Assembly: GCF_013085545.1 (NCBI RefSeq)
Contig: NZ_CP039543.1
Location: 1,488,001 to 1,552,000 of the forward strand
Reading direction: 5' to 3'
DNA: 64,000 nucleotides
DNA from: Oceanidesulfovibrio marinus
GTDB lineage: Bacteria; Desulfobacterota; Desulfovibrionia; Desulfovibrionales; Desulfovibrionaceae
In this document: positions 38,750 to 47,478 of the stretch, one piece after another
Layout: each line of letters begins with the position of its first letter
How positions within the stretch are numbered: the stretch's first letter is position 1
Translations under genes and position numbers: made by a program
The notes under the pieces: model-generated
Databases searched by the model: none
What the model was told of the DNA's origin: nothing
What the model saw: the letters and a program-made list of their open reading frames with translations, nothing else

Positions 38750-39127
38750 GGGCGTCCTCCTTGGGGTTTGGGGTGATCGCGTATCCCTTTGTACGGCGGC
38801 TGCAATCCACAATGCATGCGCTTTCCGGTGGATGGCGGGAAACCCCGCCATGAACGGGGAGAACTGGCAGGGCCTGCCGTTCACCGCGCACCAGCGACCG
38901 TTCGTCCCGGACCGGCCTCGATCCGGACGCGCCGCCCGCATTGTTCGGCGCATGGGCTCGCGTTCCGAAAACGCATCCGCCGTCCGCAGCACGGTACAAA
39001 CCGTTTACCGGCCGAAACGCGACATCACCTTTCAGGATTCCGGGCACTTCCCCTTACCCGATACTTTTGGTACCCCTGTCTCCATTGCTGCGTCTGACTC
39101 TTCAACCTCCCTCGGGGACGCCCTGGC
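38750..39127. other. 378-bp divergent intergenic region
   Basis: It lies between the symporter operon (-) and cvpA (+) and must hold both promoters. It is GC-rich, with ORFs open on both strands by composition only; no ribosome sites, hairpins with T-runs or riboswitch patterns were recognised. Confidence 0.5.
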
Positions 39128-39727
39128 ATGAACATGCTCGACATCATTTTTGTGGTCGTACTGGCTTACACCGCCATCCGGGGGCTGTTCCGGGGCCTCA
39201 TTCTCGAAGTCGCCTCTCTGGGCGGCGTCGTTCTCGGCATCTACCTGGCCATGCACTACCACGAGGAGCTCGGCGAACCCCTCTCCCACGTGATCTCCAA
39301 TCCGGACTGGGTCGTCATCGCCTCCTATCTGATCATCTTCATCGCCACGATCCTGCTCGTCTCCTTCGCGGCCGGGCTCACCCGCGCCATCGTCAAGAAG
39401 ACCGTGGCCGCATGGCTGGACTATCTGGGCGGCTTCGCCTTCGGCATCCTCAAGGGCGGGCTGGTCTGCGCCATTGTTTTCTGGCTGTTCGTCTCGGTCA
39501 TGCCGAACTCGTCCATGGCCGAGAACTCTCGCGCCGCGCCGTACATCATGGAGTACAGCCGCATCCTGTCGCGCTACGTGCCCGACTCCGTGCGGTCCAT
39601 GATCCCCGGCCACAACTCCGGCGACGTGCACCCGGGGCCCCAAGGCTCCGGCGACAAGCCCCGGCAACCCGGCTACGAGCCCTACGGCCCCACCGGGCCT
39701 TCCGACGGCAGCACGTCCGACATCTGA
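39128..39727 (+). CDS. cvpA: CvpA family membrane protein
   Basis: The 199-residue protein has four hydrophobic segments in the first 125 residues, beginning LDIIFVVVLAYTAIRGLFRGL, the CvpA signature with RGLFRG. The tail (about 150-199) is polar and rich in Gly/Pro. Family members affect colicin V production, biofilm or envelope homeostasis. It precedes mazG by 36 bases and is probably cotranscribed. Confidence 0.88.
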   Translation: MNMLDIIFVVVLAYTAIRGLFRGLILEVASLGGVVLGIYLAMHYHEELGEPLSHVISNPDWVVIASYLIIFIATILLVSFAAGLTRAIVKKTVAAWLDYLGGFAFGILKGGLVCAIVFWLFVSVMPNSSMAENSRAAPYIMEYSRILSRYVPDSVRSMIPGHNSGDVHPGPQGSGDKPRQPGYEPYGPTGPSDGSTSDI

Positions 39728-39763
39728 TCCTTTGCAACCGACAACTTTTGAGGCCGTATTCCC

Positions 39764-40558
39764 ATGAGTCGATCCTTCGACAAGCTGCTTGACGTCATCG
39801 ATGCCCTGCTCGGACCCGAGGGCTGCCCCTGGGACAGGGAGCAGACCCCGCACACACTGTGCGACTACGTGATCGAGGAAGCCTTCGAGATGGTGGAAGC
39901 CATCCGCGCCGGGGACCCGGTGGAGGCGGCCGAAGAAATGGGCGACCTCCTCTTCCTGCTCTGCTTCATCAACCGCTGCTACCTGAAGCAAGGCTCCGAC
40001 ATATCCATGGACGACACCCTGGACATGATCCGGCGCAAGATGATCCGCCGCCATCCCCACGTTTTTGGCGAGGAATCCGTCAACGGCGCCGGCGATGTGA
40101 TCACCAACTGGGAGAAGATCAAACGCGAGGAAAAGGCCGAAGCCGCCAATGGCGACGAGCCGCCCAAGGGCGTGTTCTCATCCCTGCCCAAAGGCCTGCC
40201 GCCGCTCCTGCGCGCCTACCGCATCCACTCCAAAGCGGCGCGCAACGGCTTTACCTGGGCAACGGACGCCGACCTCGAAGGCCAGCTCGCATCGGAATGG
40301 AAAGAATGGCAGGAGGCCGCCGCCTCCGGCGACCAGCAGCGCAAAGAAGAAGAGTTCGGCGACTACCTCTTCACCCTCGTGGAGCTGGGCCGGCGTCACT
40401 CCATCAAGGCCAACTCGGCCCTGCACGACGCCAACACCAAGTTCCTCACACGCTTCGACCGCATGGAACACGCCGTCCAGACCCAGGGCAAGGACGTGGC
40501 CGATGTGGACCTGGATACGCTGAATTCGTTGTGGGATACGGCGAAGAAAGAAGAGTAA
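39764..40558 (+). CDS. mazG: MazG nucleotide pyrophosphohydrolase
   Basis: The 264-residue protein hydrolyses nucleoside triphosphates to monophosphates and pyrophosphate. Two MazG repeats are seen: CPWDREQTPHTLCDYVIEE with EEMGDLLF (about 20-70), and the second near 165-200 (EWKEWQEA...EEEFGDYLF). Length matches the E. coli protein. It is closed by element A before the convergent cmk. Confidence 0.95.
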   Translation: MSRSFDKLLDVIDALLGPEGCPWDREQTPHTLCDYVIEEAFEMVEAIRAGDPVEAAEEMGDLLFLLCFINRCYLKQGSDISMDDTLDMIRRKMIRRHPHVFGEESVNGAGDVITNWEKIKREEKAEAANGDEPPKGVFSSLPKGLPPLLRAYRIHSKAARNGFTWATDADLEGQLASEWKEWQEAAASGDQQRKEEEFGDYLFTLVELGRRHSIKANSALHDANTKFLTRFDRMEHAVQTQGKDVADVDLDTLNSLWDTAKKEE

Positions 40559-40570
40559 CGGCTATTGAAC

Positions 40571-40700
40571 GTGATCCGAGGGCTTTGCCCTCGAACTCCC
40601 ACCAGGGAGCTAAGCTCCCTGGACCCATAAATGGGGTCCGGGGACTAGTGGTCCCCGGCAGGGGGCTTGGGGGACGGCGTCCCCCAGCCGCCGGAGGCAT
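40571..40700 (+). repeat. Element A copy 4
   Basis: It has the full set of hairpins (GAGGGCTTTGCCCTC, CCAGGGAG/CTCCCTGG, GGGGTCCGGGGAC, GGGGGACGGCGTCCCCC, GCCGGAGGC). It fills the space between convergent mazG and cmk and may end transcription from both sides. Confidence 0.92.
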
Positions 40701-40706
40701 AAAAAA

Positions 40707-41387
40707 TCAGCCCGCAGCCTTGATTTCCTGCATCAGGCGTTTGAAAACGCCATCCACATCAAGTTTTCCAGTATCAATAAGGATAGCGTCCTCGGCTGGT
40801 TTGAGGGGCGCTTCTTTGCGGGTGCGGTCCTGGTGATCGCGGGCCGCGATCTGCGCGGCGAGGTCGTCGAGGCTGGGCAGGTCGGAAGCGCCCATTTCCT
40901 TGAGCTGATCGAGCCGGCGTTGCGCGCGGATCTCCGGGGCGGCTTCGAGGAAGAACTTGTACGCGGCCCTGGGGAAGACCACGGTGCCCATGTCCCGGCC
41001 TTCGGCCACCAGGGGCGTTGCCACCCCGAGCCCCTGCTGCGCCTCGCGGCAGTAGGCGCGGACTGACGGCAGCGTGCCCACGGTGGACGCGAGCATGCCC
41101 ACGCGCTCCGTGCGAATCTCGTCGCCCATGGGAACATCGTCCACCAGGAGGCGGGTGCCCTCGCCGGAGCCGTCCAGGGAGAAGTGGATGGCGCGGAGCG
41201 TTTGCAGAATATCCGCCTCGGACATTGCCGTGGCTTCTTCGCCCAGGCGCATGCCGCAGACGCGGTACATGGCGCCGGTATCCATGTAGGGAATGCGCAA
41301 CGCGCCGGCCAGCCGCTTGGCCATGGTAGTTTTGCCCACGCCGGCCGGGCCGTCCAGAGTCACGATATGGCGGAAGGGGTCTGCCAT
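40707..41387 (-). CDS. cmk: Cytidylate kinase
   Basis: The 226-residue enzyme phosphorylates CMP/dCMP. P-loop GPAGVGKTT at 13-21, DTGAMYR near 36, the EGRDMGTVVFP block and the ARDHQDRTR lid are all present. Its ATG shares one base with the hisC stop (TAATG), so start and coupling are clear. Confidence 0.95.
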   Translation of the reverse strand: MADPFRHIVTLDGPAGVGKTTMAKRLAGALRIPYMDTGAMYRVCGMRLGEEATAMSEADILQTLRAIHFSLDGSGEGTRLLVDDVPMGDEIRTERVGMLASTVGTLPSVRAYCREAQQGLGVATPLVAEGRDMGTVVFPRAAYKFFLEAAPEIRAQRRLDQLKEMGASDLPSLDDLAAQIAARDHQDRTRKEAPLKPAEDAILIDTGKLDVDGVFKRLMQEIKAAG

Positions 41388-42520
41388 TACGCCAGCACCT
41401 CTTTCAGGTTGTCGATGAAGGCCTGGTTCTCGCGCTCCGCGCCGATGGAGACGCGCAGGCTGTCCGGCAGGCCGTAGCTGCCCAGCGGCCGGATGATGAT
41501 GCCGCGCTCCAGCAGCTTCTCGAAGACATCCTTGGCCGACAAGGGGCAGCCTTCGGGCAGGGCAAAGAGAATGAAGTTGGCCTGGGTGGGCTTGGGCGTA
41601 CAGCCCAGGGCCGAGAGCTGCGCCGCGAGCCATTCCCGGCCGGTGTGCACGGCCTTCAGCGTGGCCTCATAGAAGCAGGTGTCCTCGATGGCCGCGATGC
41701 CGGCCTCCTCGGCCATCAGGTTCACGCTGAACGGCAGGCGCACCCGCCAGAGGTAGTCGGCCAGAGCCGGGTGCATCATGCCGTAGCCGAGCCGCAAGCC
41801 GGCCAGGCCGTAAACCTTGGAGAAGGTCCGCAGGATCACCAGGTTGTCCAGCTCGCCCAGCAGGTTGCGGATGGAGTACTCCTCTTCCGGCACGGCAAAG
41901 TCCATGTACGCCTCGTCCACCACCAGAATGCACGTCTCCGGCAGGGAGCGCGCGAACTTTTCCAGCAGGGACGCCTTGGGCGCGTAGCCCGAGGGGTTGT
42001 CCGGCGAGGTGACGAAGACCAGGGCCGTGTGTTCGTCCACGGCCGCGGCGAGCTTGTCGAGGTCATAGGTAAAGTCCGCCTCCACCGGCACCTGTCGGAA
42101 CTCCACGCCCAGGAACTTGGACTGGAGCTTGTACATGGAGAAGCACGGCTTGAAGGCCAGCACATTGTCCCGGCCCGGCACGGCGCGTACGCGGATGAGG
42201 ATGTCGATGATCTCGTCGGAGCCGTTGCCTACCACCACGCGGGAGGGGTCCACGCCCATGCGGTGGGCAATGGCCTTGCACAGCCGCGGCGTGTCCGGCT
42301 TGGGATAGCGGAAGGCGAATCCCACCGACGCCTTGAGGCGCTTCTGCACCAGGGGCGGCACCCCCAGCGGGTTCTCGTTGCTCGCGAGCTTGATGACGCA
42401 TTCGAGGCCGTAGCGCTCGCGGATTTCCTCGATGGAGAGCCCGGCCGCGTAGGGCTCGAAATCGAGCACCTCGGGCCGCAGGGCCTGGACTAAAGCGGGG
42501 AGTTTCTGTTGGTCTGCCAT
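41387..42520 (-). CDS. hisC: Histidinol-phosphate aminotransferase
   Basis: The 377-residue PLP enzyme of histidine biosynthesis. Motifs: IKLASNENPLG near 44, the GNGSDEIID segment, TSPDNPSGY, DEAYMDF, and FSKVYGLAGLRLGYG with the PLP lysine. Start ATG 42520 (MADQQKLP) gives a standard N-terminus; the ribosome site is weak. It overlaps cmk by one base. Confidence 0.92.
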   Translation of the reverse strand: MADQQKLPALVQALRPEVLDFEPYAAGLSIEEIRERYGLECVIKLASNENPLGVPPLVQKRLKASVGFAFRYPKPDTPRLCKAIAHRMGVDPSRVVVGNGSDEIIDILIRVRAVPGRDNVLAFKPCFSMYKLQSKFLGVEFRQVPVEADFTYDLDKLAAAVDEHTALVFVTSPDNPSGYAPKASLLEKFARSLPETCILVVDEAYMDFAVPEEEYSIRNLLGELDNLVILRTFSKVYGLAGLRLGYGMMHPALADYLWRVRLPFSVNLMAEEAGIAAIEDTCFYEATLKAVHTGREWLAAQLSALGCTPKPTQANFILFALPEGCPLSAKDVFEKLLERGIIIRPLGSYGLPDSLRVSIGAERENQAFIDNLKEVLA

Positions 42521-42581
42521 TGTCTTTTCGAGAGTGTTCGTGTGGAGGTCGGGGCCATGCCCCGCCATCTGCAAATGCAAG

Positions 42582-42614
42582 AAAAAAGGCCCGACCGGGT
42601 GAGCGGCCGGGCCG
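42582..42614 (-). terminator. Terminator after the universal stress protein gene
   Basis: On the minus strand GGCCCGGCC pairs with the complementary GGTCGGGCC arm, followed by TTTTTTC. Confidence 0.82.
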
Positions 42615-42657
42615 TCAATGCATACTTCCGAACGGCGTGGGAATCAACCTGGCGGTA

Positions 42658-43101
42658 CTACTTGCCGGGCCGGACCGTGAGCACGGGGATGGGAGAGCTC
42701 TTGACGACCTTCTCGGCCACGGAACCGAAAAGGATGAGGTCGATGCCGGTGCGGCCATGAGTGCCCATGACGATCATGTCGGCCTTCTCGTCCTTGGCGA
42801 CCTTGAGGATCTCCTCGGCGGCGTAGCCGGTGGCGACCTTGCCGGTGGCCTTGACGCCTTCGAAGTGCTCGGACAGGAAGTTGTCCATGCTCTTTTCCGC
42901 GCCGGTCACGATCTCGCCCACAAAGTTCTCGATGGACGTGGGCGGCACGTGGAAACCGACATACTGGGACAGCGAGGGCGCCGCATAGAGCACCACGATC
43001 TCGGCGCCGAATGCGTTGGCCATGGTCTTGGCCGTTTCGGCGACGGACGGGCTGAACTCGGAAAAGTCGACGGCGCAAAGAATTTTTTGGACCTGTTTCA
43101 T
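42658..43101 (-). CDS. Universal stress protein (UspA family)
   Basis: The 147-residue protein has the Usp fold: ILCAVDFSEFS at the start and GTHGRTGIDLILFGSVAEKVV with the ATP-binding G-x2-G-x9-G-[ST]-type motif near the end. Start ATG 43101 (GTG 43104 also possible) with AAGGGG upstream. It is a single-gene unit with its own promoter and terminator. Confidence 0.94.
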   Translation of the reverse strand: MKQVQKILCAVDFSEFSPSVAETAKTMANAFGAEIVVLYAAPSLSQYVGFHVPPTSIENFVGEIVTGAEKSMDNFLSEHFEGVKATGKVATGYAAEEILKVAKDEKADMIVMGTHGRTGIDLILFGSVAEKVVKSSPIPVLTVRPGK

Positions 43102-43151
43102 CACAATCCCCTTTTGATACGCTGGAGCGGCGGTGTCGGGGCCGCTTGTTC

Positions 43152-43157
43152 ATTATA
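43152..43157 (-). promoter_or_regulatory. -10 box (TATAAT) of the universal stress protein gene
   Basis: A perfect TATAAT lies on the minus strand about 50 bases before the start codon; the -35 region is weak. Confidence 0.55.
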
Positions 43158-43380
43158 AAGTCATTACTTCATCTTGTGCCAGATGCGGGTATGATAGACA
43201 AGGCATTTCTTCTGTTTTACAGAGGCAGTACGGTCGGAACACGGCGCAAAGAAACGTTTTTTGGCTTGATCGTTCCCGGCCGGACACCGGAGCAGATCCT
43301 TTGGCCGCCATACGGCAAAAAGTTCCGGGCCTCCAGGAAATTTATTCTACCATTTCATAATGTTGCAAATATCACACGAT

Positions 43381-43396
43381 TGGCAAGCTTATTGCT
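43381..43396 (+). promoter_or_regulatory. Sigma-54 promoter of the 43428 gene
   Basis: TGGCAAGCTTATTGCT fits TGGCACG-N4-TTGCW with one change and exact GG-to-GC spacing. Transcription would start about 20 bases before the start codon at 43428, just ahead of the ribosome site. Confidence 0.7.
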
Positions 43397-43427
43397 TCGT
43401 CCTGATGCAAACCAGTAGGGGGAGCCT

Positions 43428-43922
43428 ATGAAGATCAGACCGGAACAACTCGAATCACTGAGGCGAGAGGAAGAGCTCCGGTCCCGCTCCCAGCCCGACA
43501 AGACAGGGAAGTTCGGGGACATGCTCGCACAGGAAGTGCGGAAGGGTAAATCCCCCGAGGCTGCGGAAGGGGCCACGCCCCCCGGACGCACCGAGGCCGC
43601 GCAAGCAGCCGAGGACGTCCAGAATGTGGACCGGGCCGAGGCAGTGCAACCGCCTACCACAGAGCGTGAGGTAATGGAAACACTAGACCACGTCTTCAAC
43701 AAATGGGAGCAGTACGCCGACAGCCTGAGCAGCAACCAGGAAGAAGGCGACCTGCGTCACGCGTACGGGGTCCTGGAGGACATTTCGAGCGATGTGGAGG
43801 GACTCAAGGCCGCCGCCGGCGGTCTGGAGGAGCAAAACCCCTCCCTGCAATCCATGGTGGATTCTCTTGAGATCCTCACCGTTACCGAACGGTTCAAGTT
43901 CAATCGCGGAGACTACCTCTAG
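43428..43922 (+). CDS. Hypothetical protein under sigma-54 control
   Basis: The 164-residue soluble, acidic, mostly helical protein has a Gly-rich ribosome site (AGGGGGAG) before the ATG. The N-terminal third is polar and probably disordered; the rest (about 75-164) is predicted helical (REVMETLDHVFNKWEQYADSL). No family was recognised. The sigma-54 promoter suggests a role in motility or a stress/nutrient response, as sigma-54 drives many flagellar genes in these bacteria; this is inference. Confidence 0.7.
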   Translation: MKIRPEQLESLRREEELRSRSQPDKTGKFGDMLAQEVRKGKSPEAAEGATPPGRTEAAQAAEDVQNVDRAEAVQPPTTEREVMETLDHVFNKWEQYADSLSSNQEEGDLRHAYGVLEDISSDVEGLKAAAGGLEEQNPSLQSMVDSLEILTVTERFKFNRGDYL

Positions 43923-44137
43923 GGGCAACCGGCAGGGACCTTGTTCCACCGTGCCGGCGGCTCCTGCAGTTACCACAACCTTTGTCCGATACGGCGGGTC
44001 GCACACTCCCCCGGCCCGCCGTGTGGGGCATCGCCCCACGCACCGAATCCAATCGTCCGGCGCTTTTTTCCGCGCCAACTCGTTTCTCGTTACCGAATAC
44101 AACGCCTGACCGCGCTGTCGCCTCTTGCATTCCACTG

Positions 44138-44776
44138 CTAACCATTGCTGGACTCGCTCGTCGCTCCAAAGCTCGCCAAGGGCTCGTAGCGCGGACCGGC
44201 CTCGCTCAGGTGGCTGCGCCAGAGGATGAACGAATCCATGGTGACGGGCGGCCACTCCACGCGGCCCAGGCCGGCAATGCATTCCTGCCAGGCGTTGGCG
44301 TCCGGGATTTTCTGGAACGATTCGTCCCCTGCTCCGCGCTTCGCACCGGTGTGCTTGTGGCGTTTGGATTTGCCGCGCTTGGCCCGCGCCAGGGTCAGAT
44401 GGGTGGTGAATGGCCGGTCGTCCGACTCGAAGCCAAGCGGAATGAGCGACTGCTGCACTTCGCTTGCCAGGGCGGCAACTGCCTGCTCGCCGTACAGCGC
44501 GCCCACCCACAGCACCTTGGGCCTGCCCTGGGGCGGAAAGACCCCAGCCCCGCCAGCCTGGAAGGTGAACGGCGCAAAGGCCACGGCCGACAGCGCTTGC
44601 TCCAGGTCCGGCTGTTGGGATTCCTCCACCTCGCCCAGAAACGCCAGAGTGATGTGCCAGTTGCCGGGTCGCGTCCAGGTAAGCGGCGGCGCAAAGCGTG
44701 GCCCCCATTGCCTGCGCACGCGTTCCAGCCCGTCCTGATAGCTCTCGGGCAGCGGCAGTCCGACAAAGCAGCGCAT
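44138..44776 (-). CDS. thpR: RNA 2',3'-cyclic phosphodiesterase
   Basis: The 212-residue 2H-superfamily protein has MRCFVGLPLPE at the start and two HxTx motifs, HITLAFLGE near residue 41 and HLTLAR near 125. Members open 2',3'-cyclic phosphates on RNA. It is longer than E. coli ThpR, with a basic insertion (RGKSKRHKHTGAKRG) after the second motif. It follows pncC by 31 bases. Confidence 0.92.
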   Translation of the reverse strand: MRCFVGLPLPESYQDGLERVRRQWGPRFAPPLTWTRPGNWHITLAFLGEVEESQQPDLEQALSAVAFAPFTFQAGGAGVFPPQGRPKVLWVGALYGEQAVAALASEVQQSLIPLGFESDDRPFTTHLTLARAKRGKSKRHKHTGAKRGAGDESFQKIPDANAWQECIAGLGRVEWPPVTMDSFILWRSHLSEAGPRYEPLASFGATSESSNG

Positions 44777-44807
44777 GAAGGCCCCTCCTTGCGAGTCTAC
44801 CCGTGAT

Positions 44808-45302
44808 TTAGGGTGTTTGCCCCCGGACCATTCTGAGCATGCCGCGCAGGGCCCGGCGCACCGAGGCCAGGCGCACGGCCTCGCGGTCGCCCTCCAGATG
44901 CTCGGTGCACGCCGTAGTCTCGCCGTTCAGATGCCAGCCAAAGCAGACCATGCCCACGGGCTTGTCCGGCGTGCCGCCGGTGGGGCCGGCAACGCCGGAT
45001 ATGGAAAGAGCGGCCTGTGTTTTCAAGAGCTGTGCCGCACCGTAGGCCATGGCCAGCACGGTCTCCTCGCTCACGGCGCCTTTGGTGTTCAGGATGGCGG
45101 CATCGACGCCCAGCAGTTGCTCCTTCACCTCGTTGTGGTAGGCGATGACGCCGCCCATGAACCAGTCCGAGCTGCCGGAAATGGCCGTGAGCGCGCCGCC
45201 CACGAGCCCGCCGGTGCAGGACTCGGCCACGGCAAGGGTCAGGCTCTGCGCCAGGAGCGCCTCGCCGAGCTCTCGGGAAAGCTTCTCGATATCATCAATC
45301 AT
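44808..45302 (-). CDS. pncC: Nicotinamide-nucleotide amidase (CinA C-terminal type)
   Basis: The 164-residue protein deamidates NMN to nicotinate mononucleotide. Signature AESCTGGLVGGALTAI near 26 with the catalytic Ser, GGVIAYHNEVK, and GVAGPTGGTPDKPVG are all present. It is the stand-alone CinA C-terminal domain. In an operon with thpR. Confidence 0.94.
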   Translation of the reverse strand: MIDDIEKLSRELGEALLAQSLTLAVAESCTGGLVGGALTAISGSSDWFMGGVIAYHNEVKEQLLGVDAAILNTKGAVSEETVLAMAYGAAQLLKTQAALSISGVAGPTGGTPDKPVGMVCFGWHLNGETTACTEHLEGDREAVRLASVRRALRGMLRMVRGQTP

Positions 45303-45467
45303 AGTGTGGTATGTGATTGTTATTGGTTGGCGCGGGAATGCATCGAACGCGCGGGGTAACGTTCACTATACCGCTTCGCCCTGTGCACGCAAACCCTCGC
45401 CAGTACGCATCGCACCTTGATTTCCCTTTCGGAAGGCGGCACAATCCGAAACGTTAAGGAATAGCCC

Positions 45468-46250
45468 ATGACCGTTCTTGAAGAATTTTCCAAAGGACTC
45501 GCCGACGAGGTACTGGCCGAAGCTGCGGACAGCTTCTTCAGTGCGCGTGTACGCATCGACCGGGAAGAGGAACTGCTGCGCGAGCGGGCCGCCGCGCTCA
45601 ACCGCAAGGTGGAACACGTGCTGGACGCCGTGGCCCTGCTGCACGCCATGCTGCTGGACAAATCCACGGTCCTCTCCTTTTACAAGGCCGTGGGCCTGGA
45701 TCCGTACGCCGGCGAGGAGCTGTGCAATCACGCCTGCGGACGGACGCCGGTGCTCTCCCTGGGCCGGCCCTTCGGCCTGACCGCTGCCTCCCGTTTCTCC
45801 AGGCTCATGAAGCTGGCGTATGAACGCGCCCAGCGCGAGCTCAACGCGTATATCAACGGCAGCTACGCCAAGGACCAGGAAGGCCGGCAGCGGTTGTCCG
45901 TGAACTATGTTTCCGTGATGAACCAGTGCGAGGAGCTCAACGAGGCCATCCGCAAGGTGAACAAGAACCACGCCCCGTCGTGCGTCATGAACTTCTGCAA
46001 GTGCCTGGACCCGGACACCATGCAGAAAGAGCGCGTGACCGGAGCCGTCGAGGGCGGCTCCCTCTGCGACCTGGACCACGACCTGATGATGTTGCCCGTG
46101 GACTGCTCCACCCTGCACCTGACGCCGCTCCCGGAGCTGCCGCCGCTGGCGGCGGTCGCCGACGCCGTCACGCGGTTCGCCAAAGAGCTGTATGCAAAGC
46201 GCGGCGAAGAAATCAGCCGGGCGCTTGAATCACTGCCACATCCATCCTGA
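45468..46250 (+). CDS. Hypothetical protein
   Basis: The 260-residue soluble protein is helical with a cluster of cysteines in two places: ELCNHACGRTP (about 85) and SCVMNFCKCLDPD (about 170). An N-terminal coiled coil (REEELLRERAAALNRKVEHVLDA) is likely. No family was recognised. The gene starts at ATG 45468 and is followed after 41 bases by the binding-protein fusion on the same strand. Confidence 0.7.
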   Translation: MTVLEEFSKGLADEVLAEAADSFFSARVRIDREEELLRERAAALNRKVEHVLDAVALLHAMLLDKSTVLSFYKAVGLDPYAGEELCNHACGRTPVLSLGRPFGLTAASRFSRLMKLAYERAQRELNAYINGSYAKDQEGRQRLSVNYVSVMNQCEELNEAIRKVNKNHAPSCVMNFCKCLDPDTMQKERVTGAVEGGSLCDLDHDLMMLPVDCSTLHLTPLPELPPLAAVADAVTRFAKELYAKRGEEISRALESLPHPS

Positions 46251-46291
46251 ACGAACACCCCTAGCGAATAACCGACACAAGGAATCCACCC

Positions 46292-47467
46292 ATGCTCCGC
46301 GCCTTTCCCCCCCGCGTTCTCCTGCTCCTGTTCATAAGCATGGCGTTGTTCCCGGTTGCAGCCGCGGCGCAACCCGGGAGTCTGCCCCCAATCCAGGCCG
46401 TATACGGCTTCGACCGCGAGTTCCCGCCTTTTTCCTACGAGATAGACGGAAAACCGGCCGGCTTCGAGGTAGAGCTGCTGAACGCCGCCCTGGAGGGCCG
46501 CAACGTCCAGCTCAAGATGGTTCCCATGGACTGGCAGCGAGTCCAGCTCGACCTCTCCGGCGGCTCCATCCAGATAACATCCGGCATGGCCAGAACGCCC
46601 CAGCGCGAGCTCCTGTTCGACTTCAGCCAGCTCCCCACGGCCCCGCTCAAGGTGCGGCTCTACACCCGCAACGAGAACCGCGTGGGCAACGTGATCCAGC
46701 TGCGTGGCAAGGCCGTGTCCGTGCAGGAAGGGTCGCTCTACGAGCGTATCCTCCAGGACTTCGGTGGCCTGAACATCAAGGGTTACAAGAGTGAGCACGA
46801 GGCCCTGCGCGCCCTGGCCAACGGCCAGGTGGACGCCTTTGGCGGCGCGGACAAGACCGCGGCCTACTACGTGCAGAAGCTCGGCCTGGCCAACGTGACG
46901 CCCGTGGGCACGCCGCTGGAGGTTACGCGGATCTACTACGCTATTTCCAAGGAAACACCCGAGCTGAAGAAACGGCTCGACCAGGGGTTGTGGGAGCTCA
47001 TGGAGAACGGCGGCTATGTGGACTTGTTCCGCAAGTGGTTCGTGCGCGACCTGACGCAGGAGCAGATCGACCGGATGGTCCAGTCGGCCTCATCCTCGCT
47101 GGTCAACGCCTATGCGCCCTATTCCCAGGACCCGCAGGGCGCGGCCGTGCTCGGCGCGTCCGGCACCATCTACACCGGCGTGAACGTGGAGAACCGCCAG
47201 CCGGCCCTCACCGGCTCGGCCCTGCGCGTGGCCATCTACAACGCCATTGCCAACGGCGAGACGGTCCTGCGCGGCGTGGTCATGATGGACGCCAAGGGCA
47301 ACATCATCACTCCCGCGGGTGACGACCTCCAGGTGCTCTACGAGTTCGGCCAGGAAGTGCTCATCGTCACGCGCCCTGCTCCGGACCGCATGCGCATCGC
47401 CTCCATCCTGGAGATGATGCCCTACCCCTACGGCTCCACGCCGCCGCCCTTGCCCCTCGACGAGTAG
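46292..47467 (+). CDS. Periplasmic solute-binding protein fused to an inactivated cytidine deaminase domain
   Basis: 391 residues. A signal peptide (about 1-26) leads to a family 3 solute-binding domain (30-255: FDREFPPFSYEIDGKPAGFEVELL, then QVDAFGGADKTAAYYV). Residues about 260-381 align with bacterial cytidine deaminase: AYAPYSQDPQGAAVL, IYTGVNVEN, ALRVAIYNAI, then MMPYPYG where Cdd has LLPGAF. Every catalytic position is changed: Cys-Ala-Glu is Ser309-Ala-Leu311, and Pro-Cys-Gly-x-Cys is Pro-Ala342-Gly-Asp-Asp345. So it should not bind zinc or deaminate; a ligand-binding role in the periplasm is likely. No permease genes are adjacent. Confidence 0.85.
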   Translation: MLRAFPPRVLLLLFISMALFPVAAAAQPGSLPPIQAVYGFDREFPPFSYEIDGKPAGFEVELLNAALEGRNVQLKMVPMDWQRVQLDLSGGSIQITSGMARTPQRELLFDFSQLPTAPLKVRLYTRNENRVGNVIQLRGKAVSVQEGSLYERILQDFGGLNIKGYKSEHEALRALANGQVDAFGGADKTAAYYVQKLGLANVTPVGTPLEVTRIYYAISKETPELKKRLDQGLWELMENGGYVDLFRKWFVRDLTQEQIDRMVQSASSSLVNAYAPYSQDPQGAAVLGASGTIYTGVNVENRQPALTGSALRVAIYNAIANGETVLRGVVMMDAKGNIITPAGDDLQVLYEFGQEVLIVTRPAPDRMRIASILEMMPYPYGSTPPPLPLDE

Positions 47468-47478
47468 AGGAACCAGCC

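Larger units (their letters stand above)
43105..43427. other. 323-bp divergent intergenic region with two promoters
   Basis: It carries the -10 box of the universal stress protein gene at 43152 (-) and a sigma-54 site at 43381 (+). The 90-codon ORF that spans it has no ribosome site and ends across the sigma-54 site, so it is not called. Confidence 0.6.

Noticed and set aside
30571-40700. Element A copies as a CRISPR array
   Set aside because: Copies are kilobases apart, long, imperfect and built of hairpins; there are no regular spacers and no cas genes.
43146-43418. A 90-codon plus-strand ORF before the sigma-54-controlled gene
   Set aside because: No ribosome site, no family, and its 3' end covers a near-consensus sigma-54 promoter.
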